Part shown: one piece after another, positions 53,681 to 63,984 of the stretch
Layout of the letters: each line of letters starts with the position of its first letter
Position numbering within the stretch: position 1 is the first letter of the stretch
Source: Acetobacter okinawensis
GTDB taxonomy: Bacteria; Pseudomonadota; Alphaproteobacteria; Acetobacterales; Acetobacteraceae
Reading direction: 5' to 3'
DNA length: 64,000 nt
Assembly: GCF_002153655.1 (NCBI RefSeq)
Contig: NZ_JOPJ01000050.1
Span: forward strand, 1 to 64,000
Position numbers and translations under genes: made by a program
The notes under the pieces: generated by a model
Told to the model about the DNA's origin: nothing
Seen by the model: only the letters and a program-made list of their open reading frames with translations
The model's database searches: none

Positions 53681-54970
53681 ATGAACAGCAGGAGAAAAGA
53701 ATTGCGCGTACTTCTGGTAGGCTCAGGCGGCCGCGAACATGCCATGGCCGAAACACTGGCCAAATCCCCCGCCCTTTCCGCGCTGTTCATTGCCCCGGGC
53801 AACCCCGGCACGGCGCGCTGCGGGGTGAACGTGCCCATTGGTGCACATGACGTGGCAGCCCTTGTCACCTTTGCCCGCGAGCAGCAGATTGATCTGGTGG
53901 TCCCCGGCCCCGAAGCGCCGCTGGTGGCGGGGCTGGCCGATGCCTGCGCACTGGCGGGCCTACCCTGTGCAGGCCCCACACAGGCCGCCGCCCAGCTTGA
54001 AGGCAGCAAAAGCTTTACCAAGGAAATATGCGATGCGGCGGGTATCCCCACCGCCGCATGGGAACGCTTTACCGATTCCGCAGCCGCCATTGCTTACGTC
54101 CGCCGCAAGGGTGCGCCCATTGTGGTCAAGGCCGATGGGCTGGCCGCAGGCAAGGGGGTTGTTGTCGCCACAACCGTAGCCGAGGCCGAAGCCGCAATTA
54201 CGGACATGATGACCGGCAACACACTGGGCGATGCAGGCCATAGTGTGGTGATAGAAGATTGCCTGATCGGGGAGGAGGTCTCGCTTTTCGCATTCTGCGC
54301 GGGGGAGACGGCCTGCCTTATTGGAGCCGCACAGGACCACAAGCGCATTGGCGATGGAGATACAGGGCCAAATACCGGCGGCATGGGTGCGGTCTCCCCC
54401 CCCAAAGGCTTTGGCCGGGCAGAGCAGGAAGCTGCACTGGACCTGCTGGTACGCCCCATGCTGCGTGAAATGGTGCGCCGGGGCACGCCGTTCCGCGGTG
54501 TTATTTTTGCAGGGCTTATGCTGACCGAGCAGGGGCCATCACTGATCGAATACAACGTGCGCTTTGGCGACCCAGAGGCCGAAGCCCTGCTCCCCCGCCT
54601 GACATCGGACCTGCTGCCTGCCCTGCATGCACTGGCCGAGGACCGGCTGGATGTGGCCCCCATCACTTTTTCCAACCAAGCATCGGTCTGTGTGGTCATG
54701 GCCGCACGCGGCTACCCCGGTACGCCAGAAAAAGGGGCCGTGATCCGTGGCGTGGATACCGCCAATGCGCTGGAAGGTGTCAGGGTTTTTCAGGCTGGCA
54801 CCACACAGGACATGGCAGGCGATCTGGTGGTCTCTGGCGGCCGTGTGCTGGCCGTATGCGCACTGGCAGACACCGTGCAGGAGGCACAAAAGCGCGCCTA
54901 CGCTGGCGTTAAGGCCATTACGTGGGATGGGGCCGTGTGGCGCACGGATATTGGCAACCGCGCCCTGTAA
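53681..54970 (+). CDS. purD: Phosphoribosylamine-glycine ligase
   Basis: Second step of purine synthesis, an ATP-grasp enzyme. 429 residues from ATG at 53681 (MNSRRKELRVLLVGSGGREH), since upstream frame would overlap xseA. Motifs: VPGPEAPLVAGLADAC, KADGLAAGKGVVVA, NTGGMGAVSPP, YNVRFGDPEAE and a C-terminal domain. Only 43 bases separate it from the divergent xseA, so both promoters are compact. Confidence 0.96.
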   Translation: MNSRRKELRVLLVGSGGREHAMAETLAKSPALSALFIAPGNPGTARCGVNVPIGAHDVAALVTFAREQQIDLVVPGPEAPLVAGLADACALAGLPCAGPTQAAAQLEGSKSFTKEICDAAGIPTAAWERFTDSAAAIAYVRRKGAPIVVKADGLAAGKGVVVATTVAEAEAAITDMMTGNTLGDAGHSVVIEDCLIGEEVSLFAFCAGETACLIGAAQDHKRIGDGDTGPNTGGMGAVSPPKGFGRAEQEAALDLLVRPMLREMVRRGTPFRGVIFAGLMLTEQGPSLIEYNVRFGDPEAEALLPRLTSDLLPALHALAEDRLDVAPITFSNQASVCVVMAARGYPGTPEKGAVIRGVDTANALEGVRVFQAGTTQDMAGDLVVSGGRVLAVCALADTVQEAQKRAYAGVKAITWDGAVWRTDIGNRAL

Positions 54971-55019
54971 CGCCCGCGCCCATACGCCGAGCATCCGGAG
55001 GAGGGGCCGCAAGGCCCCA

Positions 55020-55048
55020 AGCCCGCAGCCACATGCTGGATGCGGGCT
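55020..55048. terminator. Hairpin between convergent purD and rimI
   Basis: AGCCCGCA pairs with TGCGGGCT across a 13-base loop; a second short hairpin GGGGCC/GGCCCC lies just before it. No T-run, so termination is probably inefficient or Rho-assisted. Confidence 0.5.
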
Positions 55049-55053
55049 ATCCC

Positions 55054-55512
55054 TTATTCCGCCTGCCCCAGCACGCGGCCAAGCACCAGAGCATCGGAGC
55101 CATCGGGGTAGTACCCCCTGCGCAGTCCTTTTTGTTCAAACCCTGCCTGCACATACACTGCCTGCGCCGCAGGGTTGCCCACCGAGACTTCCAGAAAAAC
55201 CATATCCGCGCCTTGTTCCGCGCTACGGCCAAGGCCCCACGCCACCAGTTGCGCGGCCAACCCCTGCCGCCTGTATTCTGGCAGCACGCACAGGGTCAGA
55301 ATTTCTGCCTCCCCTGCAACGCAGCGCAGCATGACAAACCCAGCCGGTTCTGCCCCCACCACCGCAACCCCGGCCATAACCCCGGCTGACCCGAGCAGGC
55401 TGGTCATGGCGGCTGCGTCCCACTGTTCCTGTGGCGCAAAGCACTGGGCATGCAAGCGGGCCAGAACCTGAGCATGGCTTACCCCCACGCACTGCACATC
55501 CACCGCAGACAT
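55054..55512 (-). CDS. rimI: RimI-like ribosomal protein S18 alanine N-acetyltransferase
   Basis: GNAT acetyltransferase of 152 residues. The acetyl-CoA loop is LCVLPEYRRQGLAAQLVAW, then FLEVSVGNPAAQAVYVQAGF and YYPDGSDALVLGRVL, the usual RimI end. ATG shares a base with the tsaB stop (TAATG). The tsaB-rimI pairing is widespread. The substrate S18 is by family analogy. Confidence 0.9.
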   Translation of the reverse strand: MSAVDVQCVGVSHAQVLARLHAQCFAPQEQWDAAAMTSLLGSAGVMAGVAVVGAEPAGFVMLRCVAGEAEILTLCVLPEYRRQGLAAQLVAWGLGRSAEQGADMVFLEVSVGNPAAQAVYVQAGFEQKGLRRGYYPDGSDALVLGRVLGQAE

Positions 55513-56204
55513 TAGACGGGAGCGGCCCGTAATCCGCTGGCTGGCAGTTTGGCCTCTGGTGGGTCCACATAAACCGGGAGCGCCGCCCGTGCCGGGAGTT
55601 CTCCACGGACCCGCCTGAGCGCTGCGGTAGCGATCTGTTCCACACTGGGGTGGCTGGTCTGGCACATAATGGCGGAGGGGAACGGCAGTTCCATACGGGC
55701 CTCCCCCGCAACCAGCCAGGCCCCCTGCGGTGCCTGCCAGTCGGCTATGCTCACAGCCCTTACTGCGTGTTTATCTTCTACAAAAACACGGCCTTTGCGC
55801 GCTGCGGTCACAACCAGCCAGCCAGCCAAAGGGTCTGCCGCAGCCACAAGGGCTGCGTCCAGCTCTGGCGCCAGAGCCTCGGCCCGCGTAACCCCGACAA
55901 CCGGGCAGCCCACACCCACGGCATACCCCGCAGCCGCAGCGCAAGACGCCCGCAGGCCAGTAAACGACCCCGGCCCCACAACAACAGCCACCAGATCGGG
56001 TGCAGTCCCCTGCGCGCGCGACCAGCCTGCCTGCTGCAAAGCCTCTGCCGCCAGCAGGCTAACCCCTTCTGCCGCCTGCTTACCTGCCTCCTGCCGGCTG
56101 GCGAGAACATGCAGCCCGTCCCCGGCATGGACAACACAGGCTGCCGTGCCGCACGCGTTATCGCCCGCCGGGCTGCCGTCAATAACCAGAATACGCTGTG
56201 CCAC
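55512..56204 (-). CDS. tsaB: tRNA t6A biosynthesis protein TsaB
   Basis: Partner of TsaD in adding threonylcarbamoyl to A37 of ANN-decoding tRNAs. 230 residues: ILVIDGSPAGDNACGTAACV, the dimer motif VVVGPGSFTGLRASCAAA and GVTRAEALA. It starts with GTG overlapping the TAG of the preceding nitroreductase gene, and its end overlaps rimI, so three genes are translationally linked. Confidence 0.93.
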   Translation of the reverse strand: MAQRILVIDGSPAGDNACGTAACVVHAGDGLHVLASRQEAGKQAAEGVSLLAAEALQQAGWSRAQGTAPDLVAVVVGPGSFTGLRASCAAAAGYAVGVGCPVVGVTRAEALAPELDAALVAAADPLAGWLVVTAARKGRVFVEDKHAVRAVSIADWQAPQGAWLVAGEARMELPFPSAIMCQTSHPSVEQIATAALRRVRGELPARAALPVYVDPPEAKLPASGLRAAPV

Positions 56205-56788
56205 TAATCTATAATCCGGCAGGCCTGCTCAAACTCAAGCCGTGGTGCGCGCTCGGGCAGTTCCGCGAAGTCTCCATACCCGAGGCAGAGCAGAAAGTTG
56301 GCGCGCCAGCCCTGCTCGACCAAAAAGGCGTCTTCCACCACAGACTGGTCAAACCCTGAAACTGGCAGCACGTCCAGCCCAAGAGCGCGGGCGGCCATAA
56401 TCATGTAAGCCCCCTGCAAGGTGCCGTTGCGAAACGCGGTTTCTTCCGACAGGCCAACATCTGCGGCAAACCACGCCCGCAACTCCTCCCCCGGACTAAG
56501 TCTGGGAAGCTGCTCAAAAAAGAGTGGGTCATGGGCCACAATGGCAATTACCGGAGCGCCCATAACCCGGTTGACGTTACCGGCAGACAGGGCAGGGCGC
56601 AGCTTTTCACGCGCAGCGGAACCAACAAGAAAAACCACACGCGCAGGGCAGCAGTTGCCCGAGGTCGGCCCCATGCGCACCAGATCATATATCTGGCGCA
56701 GCAGGTCCTCCTCCACAGGGCGGGTAGTCCAGCGCAGGGGGGTACGCGCCTTTGTAAACAGCAGATCTAACCCACTTGCGTCCAACAT
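56204..56788 (-). CDS. Nitroreductase family protein, RutE/HadB-like
   Basis: FMN-dependent oxidoreductase of 194 residues with ATG at 56788, 11 bases after GGAGG; a TTG six codons earlier is less likely. It resembles E. coli RutE (malonic semialdehyde reductase) through DLLFTKARTPLRW, MGPTSGNCCPARVVF, ETAFRNGTLQGAYMIMAARALGLD in outline and GYGDFAELPERAPRLEFEQA. No other rut genes are present, so the substrate here is open. It heads the nitroreductase-tsaB-rimI unit. Confidence 0.88.
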   Translation of the reverse strand: MLDASGLDLLFTKARTPLRWTTRPVEEDLLRQIYDLVRMGPTSGNCCPARVVFLVGSAAREKLRPALSAGNVNRVMGAPVIAIVAHDPLFFEQLPRLSPGEELRAWFAADVGLSEETAFRNGTLQGAYMIMAARALGLDVLPVSGFDQSVVEDAFLVEQGWRANFLLCLGYGDFAELPERAPRLEFEQACRIID

Positions 56789-56891
56789 GTTCCGTCCTGC
56801 CTCCAACTGCGCCAGAATACTGCGGCGCGCGCCCCTTCTTTAAGCCAAGAGTTCCCCCCCGAAAAGAGCATGTCTGGTTGCGTGGTGATGC

Positions 56892-57452
56892 TCAGTCCAC
56901 CTGCTCGACCGAGACAACCTCCGGCACATAGTGCTTGAGCATGTTTTCCACCCCATGCTTGAGCGTTGCGCGTGAGGAGGGGCAGCCAGAGCAGGCACCC
57001 TGCATGGTCAGGCGCACAATGCCGTTGCGGTAGCCACGAAAAACAATATCGCCGCCATCCCCCGCCACCGCCGGACGTACGCGCGTGTCCAGCAGTTCCT
57101 TGATCTGGACAACGATCTCAGCATCCTCTGGAGCAATCTCGTCCTCATGAACGGCAACGCCTTCGGCCACAACCGGCAGACCCGCCACAAAATGATCCAT
57201 CAGCGCGGACAGCACCAACGGGCGCAGTTCCTCCCAATCCGCACTGTCGGCCTTGGTGACAGAGACAAAGTCATTCCCAAGGAAAACACGGGCAACGCCG
57301 GGCAGGGCAAACAGTGCATCGGCCAGCACCGAACGCCCCGCTACGGCGTCGGCATCAATAAAATCTATGGTTCCTGCATCCCCCACCACGGCCTGACCGG
57401 GCAGGAACTTGAGTGTTGCGGGGTTGGGGGTGCCTTCGGTTTCTATGAACAT
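56892..57452 (-). CDS. nfuA: Nfu-type iron-sulfur cluster carrier
   Basis: 186 residues: an Nfu N-terminal domain (MFIETEGTPNPATLKFLPGQ) and a C-terminal NifU-like domain with the CxxC cluster ligands in MQGACSGCPSSRATLKHGVE. It delivers [4Fe-4S] clusters to target enzymes; SdhB in this window is a possible client. Start at 57452, since the upstream extension is unlike the family. A palindrome CAGAAC-AA... in the form CAGAACAAGTTCTG lies 65 bases upstream (57517-57530). Confidence 0.93.
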   Translation of the reverse strand: MFIETEGTPNPATLKFLPGQAVVGDAGTIDFIDADAVAGRSVLADALFALPGVARVFLGNDFVSVTKADSADWEELRPLVLSALMDHFVAGLPVVAEGVAVHEDEIAPEDAEIVVQIKELLDTRVRPAVAGDGGDIVFRGYRNGIVRLTMQGACSGCPSSRATLKHGVENMLKHYVPEVVSVEQVD

Positions 57453-57648
57453 GGCGGAAGTGTCCGATCTGTAGGGTCGCGTATGTCTCTGCATTCAGTT
57501 GGCACCAGAATGAGGACAGAACAAGTTCTGTATGAAAATTTTCGTGCAGAAAATGCCCGCTTCCGTGCAAAATCTGGCGGTTTTATGCGGCGGGCACCTG
57601 CTCCACGCACAAAGCTGCCATGTTGGGAGCAGCTTTAACCCTCGTTCG

Positions 57649-58872
57649 TCAGCCCACCATGCTCGCGCCGCGCAACTGGCCAAGCCGCGCCCGTAGTGCG
57701 GGATCATGCGCGTAGATATACAGCCCCCTGACTGCGCGCGTCATAAGCACATTGATCGCATTGAGCATAATCCGCTCCATGGTCTGCTCCGGCTGGGCAA
57801 GACCTTTGCGGCCCGCAAAGGCCGCGCTGTCCTCGTACCGGGTCGGGTCCAGCACAAGGGTGTCGGCCTGTGCATCATACCGCACTGACGGCCCAAGCAG
57901 CAGACCCACATAGTTCAGGTCAAACCCCTGCACGGTATAGACGGACCCAACCTCGTCTATTGTATCGGCCCGCTCGGCCCAGGGCAGGCGGGATTCCGGT
58001 TTTGCAATGTCCCACTTCAGGTGGAAGCGCCCCTCGGTTACAAAATGCTCGCGGCCATCTAGGCGGTAAGGATAATCATATGTTGCCACCATGCGGGAGA
58101 GACCAAATTCCGCATTTTTCTGGCACACCAGATCATAGAGGTCCTGTGCATCCTCAAAAAACCTGAGATCAAAACATGGATCGTAAGGAACAAGCAGAAC
58201 TGTTTTTTTACAAAACTGCTCTATCCATTCCAAGGTCTGGACACTGGCCTGCATACGGAACTGGTTCTGAAGATGAAAGGTCTGGACATGCTTTTGCGCA
58301 AGAATGGATTCCAGATCTCCTTCCGTCCAGTGGCTTTTGAACTTGAGCACCTGTTTGTCATCAAAAACAATCACGACAACCCGAGCACATTTAAGAATTT
58401 CCTCAAGGTGATTGTCCTGCACAAACCTGTTGTATTTATCAGCCTTTGTTAAAAGCAAATGCGCCTCATCCACCAGAACAACATCCGCGACCTGCCCGGT
58501 TTTGTGCATGGCATTGATAAAGCTTGTTGGTCTTTCATAATCCTTCTTTTTTACATAATGAGATTTCTCCGCGATATTGCGGTAAAGCTTCATCATTTCA
58601 GGATGATTAACCAGAAGGTAGTTTTTTGTCCCCGACAACGCATTGGGCTGGGATTTTTCCCGGGACAGTTTTTGTAATTCATTAAAAATCTTATTGATAA
58701 CAATGCTTTTTCCGGTCCCGGCATCCCCTTTTATCACAAAAACAGCATGACCGGAGACAACATGGTTCTGACAGAACTGCAAAACACGAGCACACAACGC
58801 CTCCTGCTCAGCAGAAAGTGTGCGATTGGGCGACAGCTTCTGCAACGCCTGATTATTGTTCCCGTCCGCCAT
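57649..58872 (-). CDS. DUF2075-type P-loop ATPase/helicase-like protein
   Basis: 407 residues with superfamily 1 helicase-like motifs: Walker A VIKGDAGTGKSIVINKIF, Walker B DVVLVDEAHLLL, an ALQNQFRM-like HLQNQFRMQASVQTL, VQGFDLNYVGLLLGPS and the terminal NVLMTRAVRGLYIYA. The family (DUF2075/Schlafen-AAA neighbourhood) has no firmly assigned role; some members occur in defence or DNA-repair contexts. The 5' half is markedly AT-rich compared with neighbours. The start has GGGAG upstream and lies only 24 bases beyond a terminator, so its promoter must be very short or it depends on read-through. Confidence 0.82.
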   Translation of the reverse strand: MADGNNNQALQKLSPNRTLSAEQEALCARVLQFCQNHVVSGHAVFVIKGDAGTGKSIVINKIFNELQKLSREKSQPNALSGTKNYLLVNHPEMMKLYRNIAEKSHYVKKKDYERPTSFINAMHKTGQVADVVLVDEAHLLLTKADKYNRFVQDNHLEEILKCARVVVIVFDDKQVLKFKSHWTEGDLESILAQKHVQTFHLQNQFRMQASVQTLEWIEQFCKKTVLLVPYDPCFDLRFFEDAQDLYDLVCQKNAEFGLSRMVATYDYPYRLDGREHFVTEGRFHLKWDIAKPESRLPWAERADTIDEVGSVYTVQGFDLNYVGLLLGPSVRYDAQADTLVLDPTRYEDSAAFAGRKGLAQPEQTMERIMLNAINVLMTRAVRGLYIYAHDPALRARLGQLRGASMVG

Positions 58873-58895
58873 GCCACGCTCCCATAACGCAATAA

Positions 58896-58929
58896 AAAAG
58901 CCTTTCCCCTATTATGGGGAAAGGCTTTT
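58896..58929 (-). terminator. Terminator of the beta-propeller gene
   Basis: Perfect 14-bp stem AAAAGCCTTTCCCC with GGGGAAAGGCTTTT around six bases, followed by TTATT on the minus strand. Confidence 0.9.
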
Positions 58930-58952
58930 CAGCAGTCCATAAACCTGTGTTT

Positions 58953-60167
58953 TTAGCGCAGGATACCTGTATGCCCAATGGAGTAGCGACCAGGCTGTGG
59001 CCATACGGTCAGCCCGTGCGGTTCCTGCCCAACCGGAATGCTGATCATGCTCCCGTCATCTGTGTTGATACGGTAGACAACATCATCAAAACGACCAGAC
59101 AGCCACAGGGCCTTACCATCCGCACTGACATTGCCCATGTCGGGGCTGCCACCACCGGGAATAGGCCATGTCGCCACAACCTTGTTGGTTGCAAAATCAA
59201 TAACCGACACCCCGCCGCCCTTGCTGTGGGGGCGGCCATGAATCAGGTGGGAACCCCGGTTGGCAACATACATTTTGGTGCCATCGCGGCTGGGGTACAG
59301 CCCATGAGCCCCCAGACCTGTAGGAATAAAGCCAATCTCACGGAACGTGTCCCCATCGACCAGAAACACGCCGTCGGCCATCATGTCGGCCACATAAAAG
59401 GTCTTGCCATTGGGGGAGACCAGAATGTCCTGCGGCATGCCGCCACTGGACAGCTTGAGGTACCCCAGCACCTTTTTGTCCACCATATCAACCTTGACCA
59501 GATGGCCGCCAAATTCGCATGTGAAAATGGCATAACGCCCATCTATGGAAAAATCGGCATGATTGACGCCCTTGCACTCGGGCACATCAACGGACTGCTG
59601 CAACTGCATGCTGTGCGGGTCACGGAAGTCCAGACGTTTACGGGCTTCTGCCACCACAATGGCGGACTTGCCATCGGGCGTAAAATACATGTTGTAAGGA
59701 TCATCCACCGCAATGGACGGGCCGGGACGGCCCGTGCGCGGGTCAATCGGGGTCAGGCTGCCATGGGTCGTCCCTTCGGCATTATTGGTCACCCACAGGG
59801 TACGCAGGTCCCATGAGGGCACAACATGCTGGGGGCTTTTACCAACCGGGAAGCGATCCACCACCTTGTTGGTCGCCGGGTCAATTACATCCACATCATT
59901 GGAGCGCAGGTTGGGCACATACACCCGTGCAGGGTCCTGTGCGACGTCGGGCGCAATATGTGTTGCCCCTGTTTCGCTGTACAAATTATCAGGGTTAACC
60001 ACTGCGGGCATACCGGGAATGGTCTGTACAACAGGCGCTGCGGACGCCACAGGCGGGGCCACGCCCCCGGCCGAAGGTGCACCAACATCCTGCGCCCAGC
60101 CTGCCACACTGCCAGCACTCATGCCTGCAATGGCAACCGCTGCAACCAGATACTGCTTAAAACCCAT
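58953..60167 (-). CDS. Periplasmic YVTN/YncE-like beta-propeller protein
   Basis: 404 residues from ATG at 60167 behind GAGGGG. A signal peptide (YLVAAVAIAGMSAGSVAGWA) is followed by an Ala/Pro-rich stretch and six or seven repeats of about 40-45 residues of the type ARVYVPNLRSNDVDVIDPAT and GKTFYVADMMADGVFLVD, which build a beta-propeller. Such proteins bind ligands or accompany periplasmic dehydrogenases, but no enzyme activity can be assigned. Cys residues at VPECKGVNH and FTCEFGGH could bind metal or haem; no CxxCH is present. Confidence 0.82.
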   Translation of the reverse strand: MGFKQYLVAAVAIAGMSAGSVAGWAQDVGAPSAGGVAPPVASAAPVVQTIPGMPAVVNPDNLYSETGATHIAPDVAQDPARVYVPNLRSNDVDVIDPATNKVVDRFPVGKSPQHVVPSWDLRTLWVTNNAEGTTHGSLTPIDPRTGRPGPSIAVDDPYNMYFTPDGKSAIVVAEARKRLDFRDPHSMQLQQSVDVPECKGVNHADFSIDGRYAIFTCEFGGHLVKVDMVDKKVLGYLKLSSGGMPQDILVSPNGKTFYVADMMADGVFLVDGDTFREIGFIPTGLGAHGLYPSRDGTKMYVANRGSHLIHGRPHSKGGGVSVIDFATNKVVATWPIPGGGSPDMGNVSADGKALWLSGRFDDVVYRINTDDGSMISIPVGQEPHGLTVWPQPGRYSIGHTGILR

Positions 60168-60301
60168 AACCCAGACCCCTCTGTGCCTGTCATTCGATGA
60201 CCTTGATGAAGGCTCCGCATTTATCATGCGGGGTAAATAACGTCTATTCGGCTGCGGTTAAAATCTTCCATTTATTATTATGGAAAAATTATTTTATGTA
60301 T

Positions 60302-61120
60302 TTATTTGTTCCGTGCATCATCAATAGCCTTAACCGCTGCATTCACCTGCATGGCCAGCCCCGGCTGCCCCAAAGTGGATGTGGCGCGCCGTGGATCGCC
60401 CCCGTAAATACCCTGCGCACTGGTCGGGTTAGGAGCATGCCGCAGAGCCTCCTCCCGCACCATGGAAGGATCAACCGCAAGCATCAGTGATGTATCTCCA
60501 ATATCGGCGTGCTGACCAACATCCAGCCTGTACCCGTTTTGCCGCAGCCATTCGCTATACTGGTGGGGCAGCACATCATAATAATCGCGCACATACAGCA
60601 CGCGCGCCCCGGTGGCCTGCCATTTTACCGTAAGCTGGGTGGCCAGCTTTTCCAGCTCCTTCTGGTAGCCGCCATGATCACCGATCAGCACAACCAGCTT
60701 AAACCCCTGCACCCGAAAACTCTCCGCAATGGAGGAGAGCATTTTTGCAAACACGTCAGGCGGCAACGTAATGGTACCGGGGAAGCGCATATGCGATGTA
60801 CGGGGGGCTGTCCCGCCCTCCGGCACATAAGCAACGACCGGGGCCACCAATGTTTTACCCGACTGGTGGGCTATTTTTTCTGCCTGCGATAAAACCCGGC
60901 TGTTATGTTTGCCAACAGCTATGTACGGACCACTTTGCTCCGTACCCCCCACAGGTACAATAATGGTTGTAAAACCACATGATATATCCTGAGCAATTTC
61001 TGTCCACGTCAGTTTTTCAAACAGAACGCTTTTGGGTAATTGCAGGCACTGCGCCTGTGCGGGCAGGGGGGACAGCACCGCCAAACCCAAAAACAGACTG
61101 AGAATACACTGTTTTTTCAT
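60302..61120 (-). CDS. Secreted creatininase-family protein
   Basis: 272 residues with a signal peptide ([20 protein letters not shown]). Creatininase-family landmarks are [45 protein letters not shown] and [11 protein letters not shown]. Compared with cytosolic creatininase, EQHG is EQSG, the metal Asp position is His (GKHN), and the HAG-x-x-E segment has Asp. A secreted subgroup with GKHN exists, so a changed metal site rather than decay is likely. Its ATG overlaps the uvrA stop (ATGA). Confidence 0.82.
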   Translation of the reverse strand: MKKQCILSLFLGLAVLSPLPAQAQCLQLPKSVLFEKLTWTEIAQDISCGFTTIIVPVGGTEQSGPYIAVGKHNSRVLSQAEKIAHQSGKTLVAPVVAYVPEGGTAPRTSHMRFPGTITLPPDVFAKMLSSIAESFRVQGFKLVVLIGDHGGYQKELEKLATQLTVKWQATGARVLYVRDYYDVLPHQYSEWLRQNGYRLDVGQHADIGDTSLMLAVDPSMVREEALRHAPNPTSAQGIYGGDPRRATSTLGQPGLAMQVNAAVKAIDDARNK

Positions 61121-63984
61121 GATTTTTGTACCAGAAGAGGTGCAAGGAACTGACCCGTATAGCTTTTTTTACATGCGGCAATCGCTTCGGGCGTACCCTC
61201 TGCCACAATGGTGCCACCACCATCCCCCCCTTCCGGACCAACATCTATAATCCAGTCGGCGGTCTTGATCACTTCCAGGTTGTGCTCAATAACAATGACC
61301 GTATTCCCCTGATCCACAAGAGTATGCAAAACTTCCAGAAGTTTTCTAACGTCTTCTGTATGTAATCCGGTTGTGGGTTCGTCCAGAATATAGACGGTCC
61401 TGCCCGTTGCCCTACGTGCCAGTTCCTTGGAGAGCTTGATGCGTTGCGCCTCCCCACCAGATAGCGTGGTGGCCTGCTGCCCCAACGCCACATAGCCCAG
61501 ACCTACTTTTTGCAAAATTGCCAGTCGGTCACGTATCCGGTTCTGGGCAGAAAAAAGTGGGTAGGCTTCATCCACGCTCATGGCCAGAACATCGGCTATG
61601 GTTTTACCCCTGAAGCGGATATCCAATGTCTCACGATTATAGCGCGCACCTTTACAGGCATCGCAGGTCACAAACACATCGGGGAGAAAGTGCATTTCTA
61701 TTTTAAGCACACCATCACCCTGACAGGCCTCGCACCGCCCTCCTTTGACATTGAAGGAGAAGCGCCCCGCCTTGTAACCACGCGCCTTGCTCTCGGGCAG
61801 TTCCGCAAACCAGTCACGGATCGGGGTAAACAGGTCTGTGTAGGTTGCGGGGTTGGAGCGGGGAGTACGACCGATGGGGGATTGATCAATATCGATAATC
61901 TTGTCGAGCTGCTCCATACCTTTTATTTTTTTGTATGGCTCGGGAGAGGTCGCAGCCCCCATAAGCTGGCGCGAGAGCGCCTTGTAGAGCGTGTCAATCA
62001 CCAGTGTGGATTTGCCACTGCCTGAAACACCAGTCACGCACGTAAATGTACCAAGTGGAAAATGGGCCGTCACGTCCTTGAGGTTATGGCCAGAAGCCCC
62101 CTCCACGGTCAGCATCCGTTTTTTGTTCACGGGCCTGCGCTGCTGGGGAACCTCGATCCGCTTGCGGCCGGAAAGATAAGCCCCTGTCAGACTATCCGGG
62201 TTTTTGGCAACCTGCTCAGGTGTACCCTGAGCCACAACCTGCCCACCATTCACACCCGCGGCTGGACCCATATCCACCAGCCAGTCGGCACTCCTTATCG
62301 CATCTTCATCATGTTCAACAACAATAAGGGTATTACCAAGGTTTTTTAAACGATCCAGTGTTCCCAACAACCGTTCGTTATCACGCTGGTGCAGGCCAAT
62401 GGAAGGTTCATCCAGCACATAAAGCACACCTGTAAGGCCTGAACCAATCTGGCTGGCCAGACGGATGCGCTGGCTCTCCCCCCCCGACAGGGTGGCCGAC
62501 CCACGGGAGAGGGTCAGGTAATCCAGCCCGACATCATCCAGAAATTTCAGCCGTTCAAGAATTTCACGCAGTATACGCCGGGCAATTTCCGCACGTTGGG
62601 GAGTAAGGGTGGGCAAGACCGTATCAAACCAGTCCAGCGCATGACCAATAGACAGGTCACTGGCCTGTGCAATGGTTTTGTCCGCCACCCGAACAGACAG
62701 GGCCTCCGGACGCAGGCGTGCACCGTGGCAGACATGGCAGGCTTTTTCTGACTGGTAACGGGAAAGTTCTTCCTTGACCCACATACTATCCGTATTGGCC
62801 AGTCTTTTTTGTAGGCTGATCAGAACCCCTTCAAACGGACGTTCAACCACATAGCTTTTTTTACCATCCTGATAGGTAAAACTTATGTTCTCCTCAACAC
62901 CATACAGGATTCCGTTCTGGGCCTCCTGCGGTAGGTCGCGCCATGGTGTGGTCATGCTGACACCAAAATGCTGTGTCAGACTTTCCAGCGTTTGCTCAAG
63001 CAAGGGTGATTTTGCATCTTTCCATGGTGCAATGGCCCCTTTTGCAAGAGAGAGGGTAATATCAGGTACAACCAGAACGGGGTTAAAATACGTCTCTACC
63101 CCCAGACCATCACATGCGGGGCAAGCGCCTTGGGGGGCGTTGAAGGAGAACAGGCGCGGCTCTATCTCCTCCAGTGTAAAACCACTGACAGGGCAGGAAA
63201 AATGTGAAGAAAACACAAGTTTTTCGGGTTCTCGTGTTTCGTCCTTCAGCACTTCCTCGGCATAGACAATGCCCTCGCTCAGGGCCAATGCGGTTTCAAA
63301 ACTGTCGGCCAGACGGGTTTGTACATCGGGTTTGACCACCACCCGGTCCACAACCACCTCAACCGTATGGCGCAGTTTGCGGTTAAGGCTGGGAACATCT
63401 GCAATGTCATACAGCGTGCCGTCCACCCGCACACGGGTAAACCCCTTGCGCTGGAGTTCAGCCAGTTCCTTGCGGTATTCGCCCTTACGGTCACGGATCA
63501 CGGGGGAGAGCAGCATAAGCCGCGTCCCCTCGGGCATGGCCATAATGCGGTCGACCATCTGGGTGACTGTCTGCGCCTCAATCGGCAGGCCGGTTGCGGG
63601 GGAATAGGGTACACCCGCCCGCGCCCAGAGCAGGCGCATGTAGTCATAAATTTCCGTTACCGTGCCAACCGTAGAGCGCGGATTTTTGGATGTTGTCTTC
63701 TGCTCGATGGAAATGGCTGGGGACAGACCTTCTATGGAGTCCACATCCGGTTTGCCCATGAGTTCCAGAAACTGGCGGGCGTAAGCGGACAGGCTCTCCA
63801 CGTAGCGGCGCTGCCCCTCGGCATAAATGGTATCGAACGCCAAGGACGATTTGCCCGAGCCTGAAAGCCCGGTCACAACCGTAAGCCGGTCACGGGGAAT
63901 ATCGATATCAATATTTTTCAGGTTGTGCACACGTGCCCCACGCACCCGAATGCTGTGCTGACCGGGAAGACCTGATTTTGCCAT
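61117..63984 (-). CDS. uvrA: Excinuclease ABC subunit A
   Basis: Damage-recognition ATPase of nucleotide excision repair, 955 residues. Two ABC modules: Walker [17 protein letters not shown] and [15 protein letters not shown]; signatures [18 protein letters not shown] and [17 protein letters not shown]; zinc fingers with CPVSG/CPACDG and [14 protein letters not shown] pairs. The start at 63984 leaves only 16 bases of upstream sequence, so an SOS box cannot be checked. The stop overlaps the creatininase-like gene. Confidence 0.98.
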   Translation of the reverse strand: MAKSGLPGQHSIRVRGARVHNLKNIDIDIPRDRLTVVTGLSGSGKSSLAFDTIYAEGQRRYVESLSAYARQFLELMGKPDVDSIEGLSPAISIEQKTTSKNPRSTVGTVTEIYDYMRLLWARAGVPYSPATGLPIEAQTVTQMVDRIMAMPEGTRLMLLSPVIRDRKGEYRKELAELQRKGFTRVRVDGTLYDIADVPSLNRKLRHTVEVVVDRVVVKPDVQTRLADSFETALALSEGIVYAEEVLKDETREPEKLVFSSHFSCPVSGFTLEEIEPRLFSFNAPQGACPACDGLGVETYFNPVLVVPDITLSLAKGAIAPWKDAKSPLLEQTLESLTQHFGVSMTTPWRDLPQEAQNGILYGVEENISFTYQDGKKSYVVERPFEGVLISLQKRLANTDSMWVKEELSRYQSEKACHVCHGARLRPEALSVRVADKTIAQASDLSIGHALDWFDTVLPTLTPQRAEIARRILREILERLKFLDDVGLDYLTLSRGSATLSGGESQRIRLASQIGSGLTGVLYVLDEPSIGLHQRDNERLLGTLDRLKNLGNTLIVVEHDEDAIRSADWLVDMGPAAGVNGGQVVAQGTPEQVAKNPDSLTGAYLSGRKRIEVPQQRRPVNKKRMLTVEGASGHNLKDVTAHFPLGTFTCVTGVSGSGKSTLVIDTLYKALSRQLMGAATSPEPYKKIKGMEQLDKIIDIDQSPIGRTPRSNPATYTDLFTPIRDWFAELPESKARGYKAGRFSFNVKGGRCEACQGDGVLKIEMHFLPDVFVTCDACKGARYNRETLDIRFRGKTIADVLAMSVDEAYPLFSAQNRIRDRLAILQKVGLGYVALGQQATTLSGGEAQRIKLSKELARRATGRTVYILDEPTTGLHTEDVRKLLEVLHTLVDQGNTVIVIEHNLEVIKTADWIIDVGPEGGDGGGTIVAEGTPEAIAACKKSYTGQFLAPLLVQKS

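Noticed and set aside
57517-57530. CAGAACAAGTTCTG palindrome upstream of nfuA considered as a LexA box
   Set aside because: Half-site spacing is two bases, unlike the seven at recA; no SOS link for nfuA.
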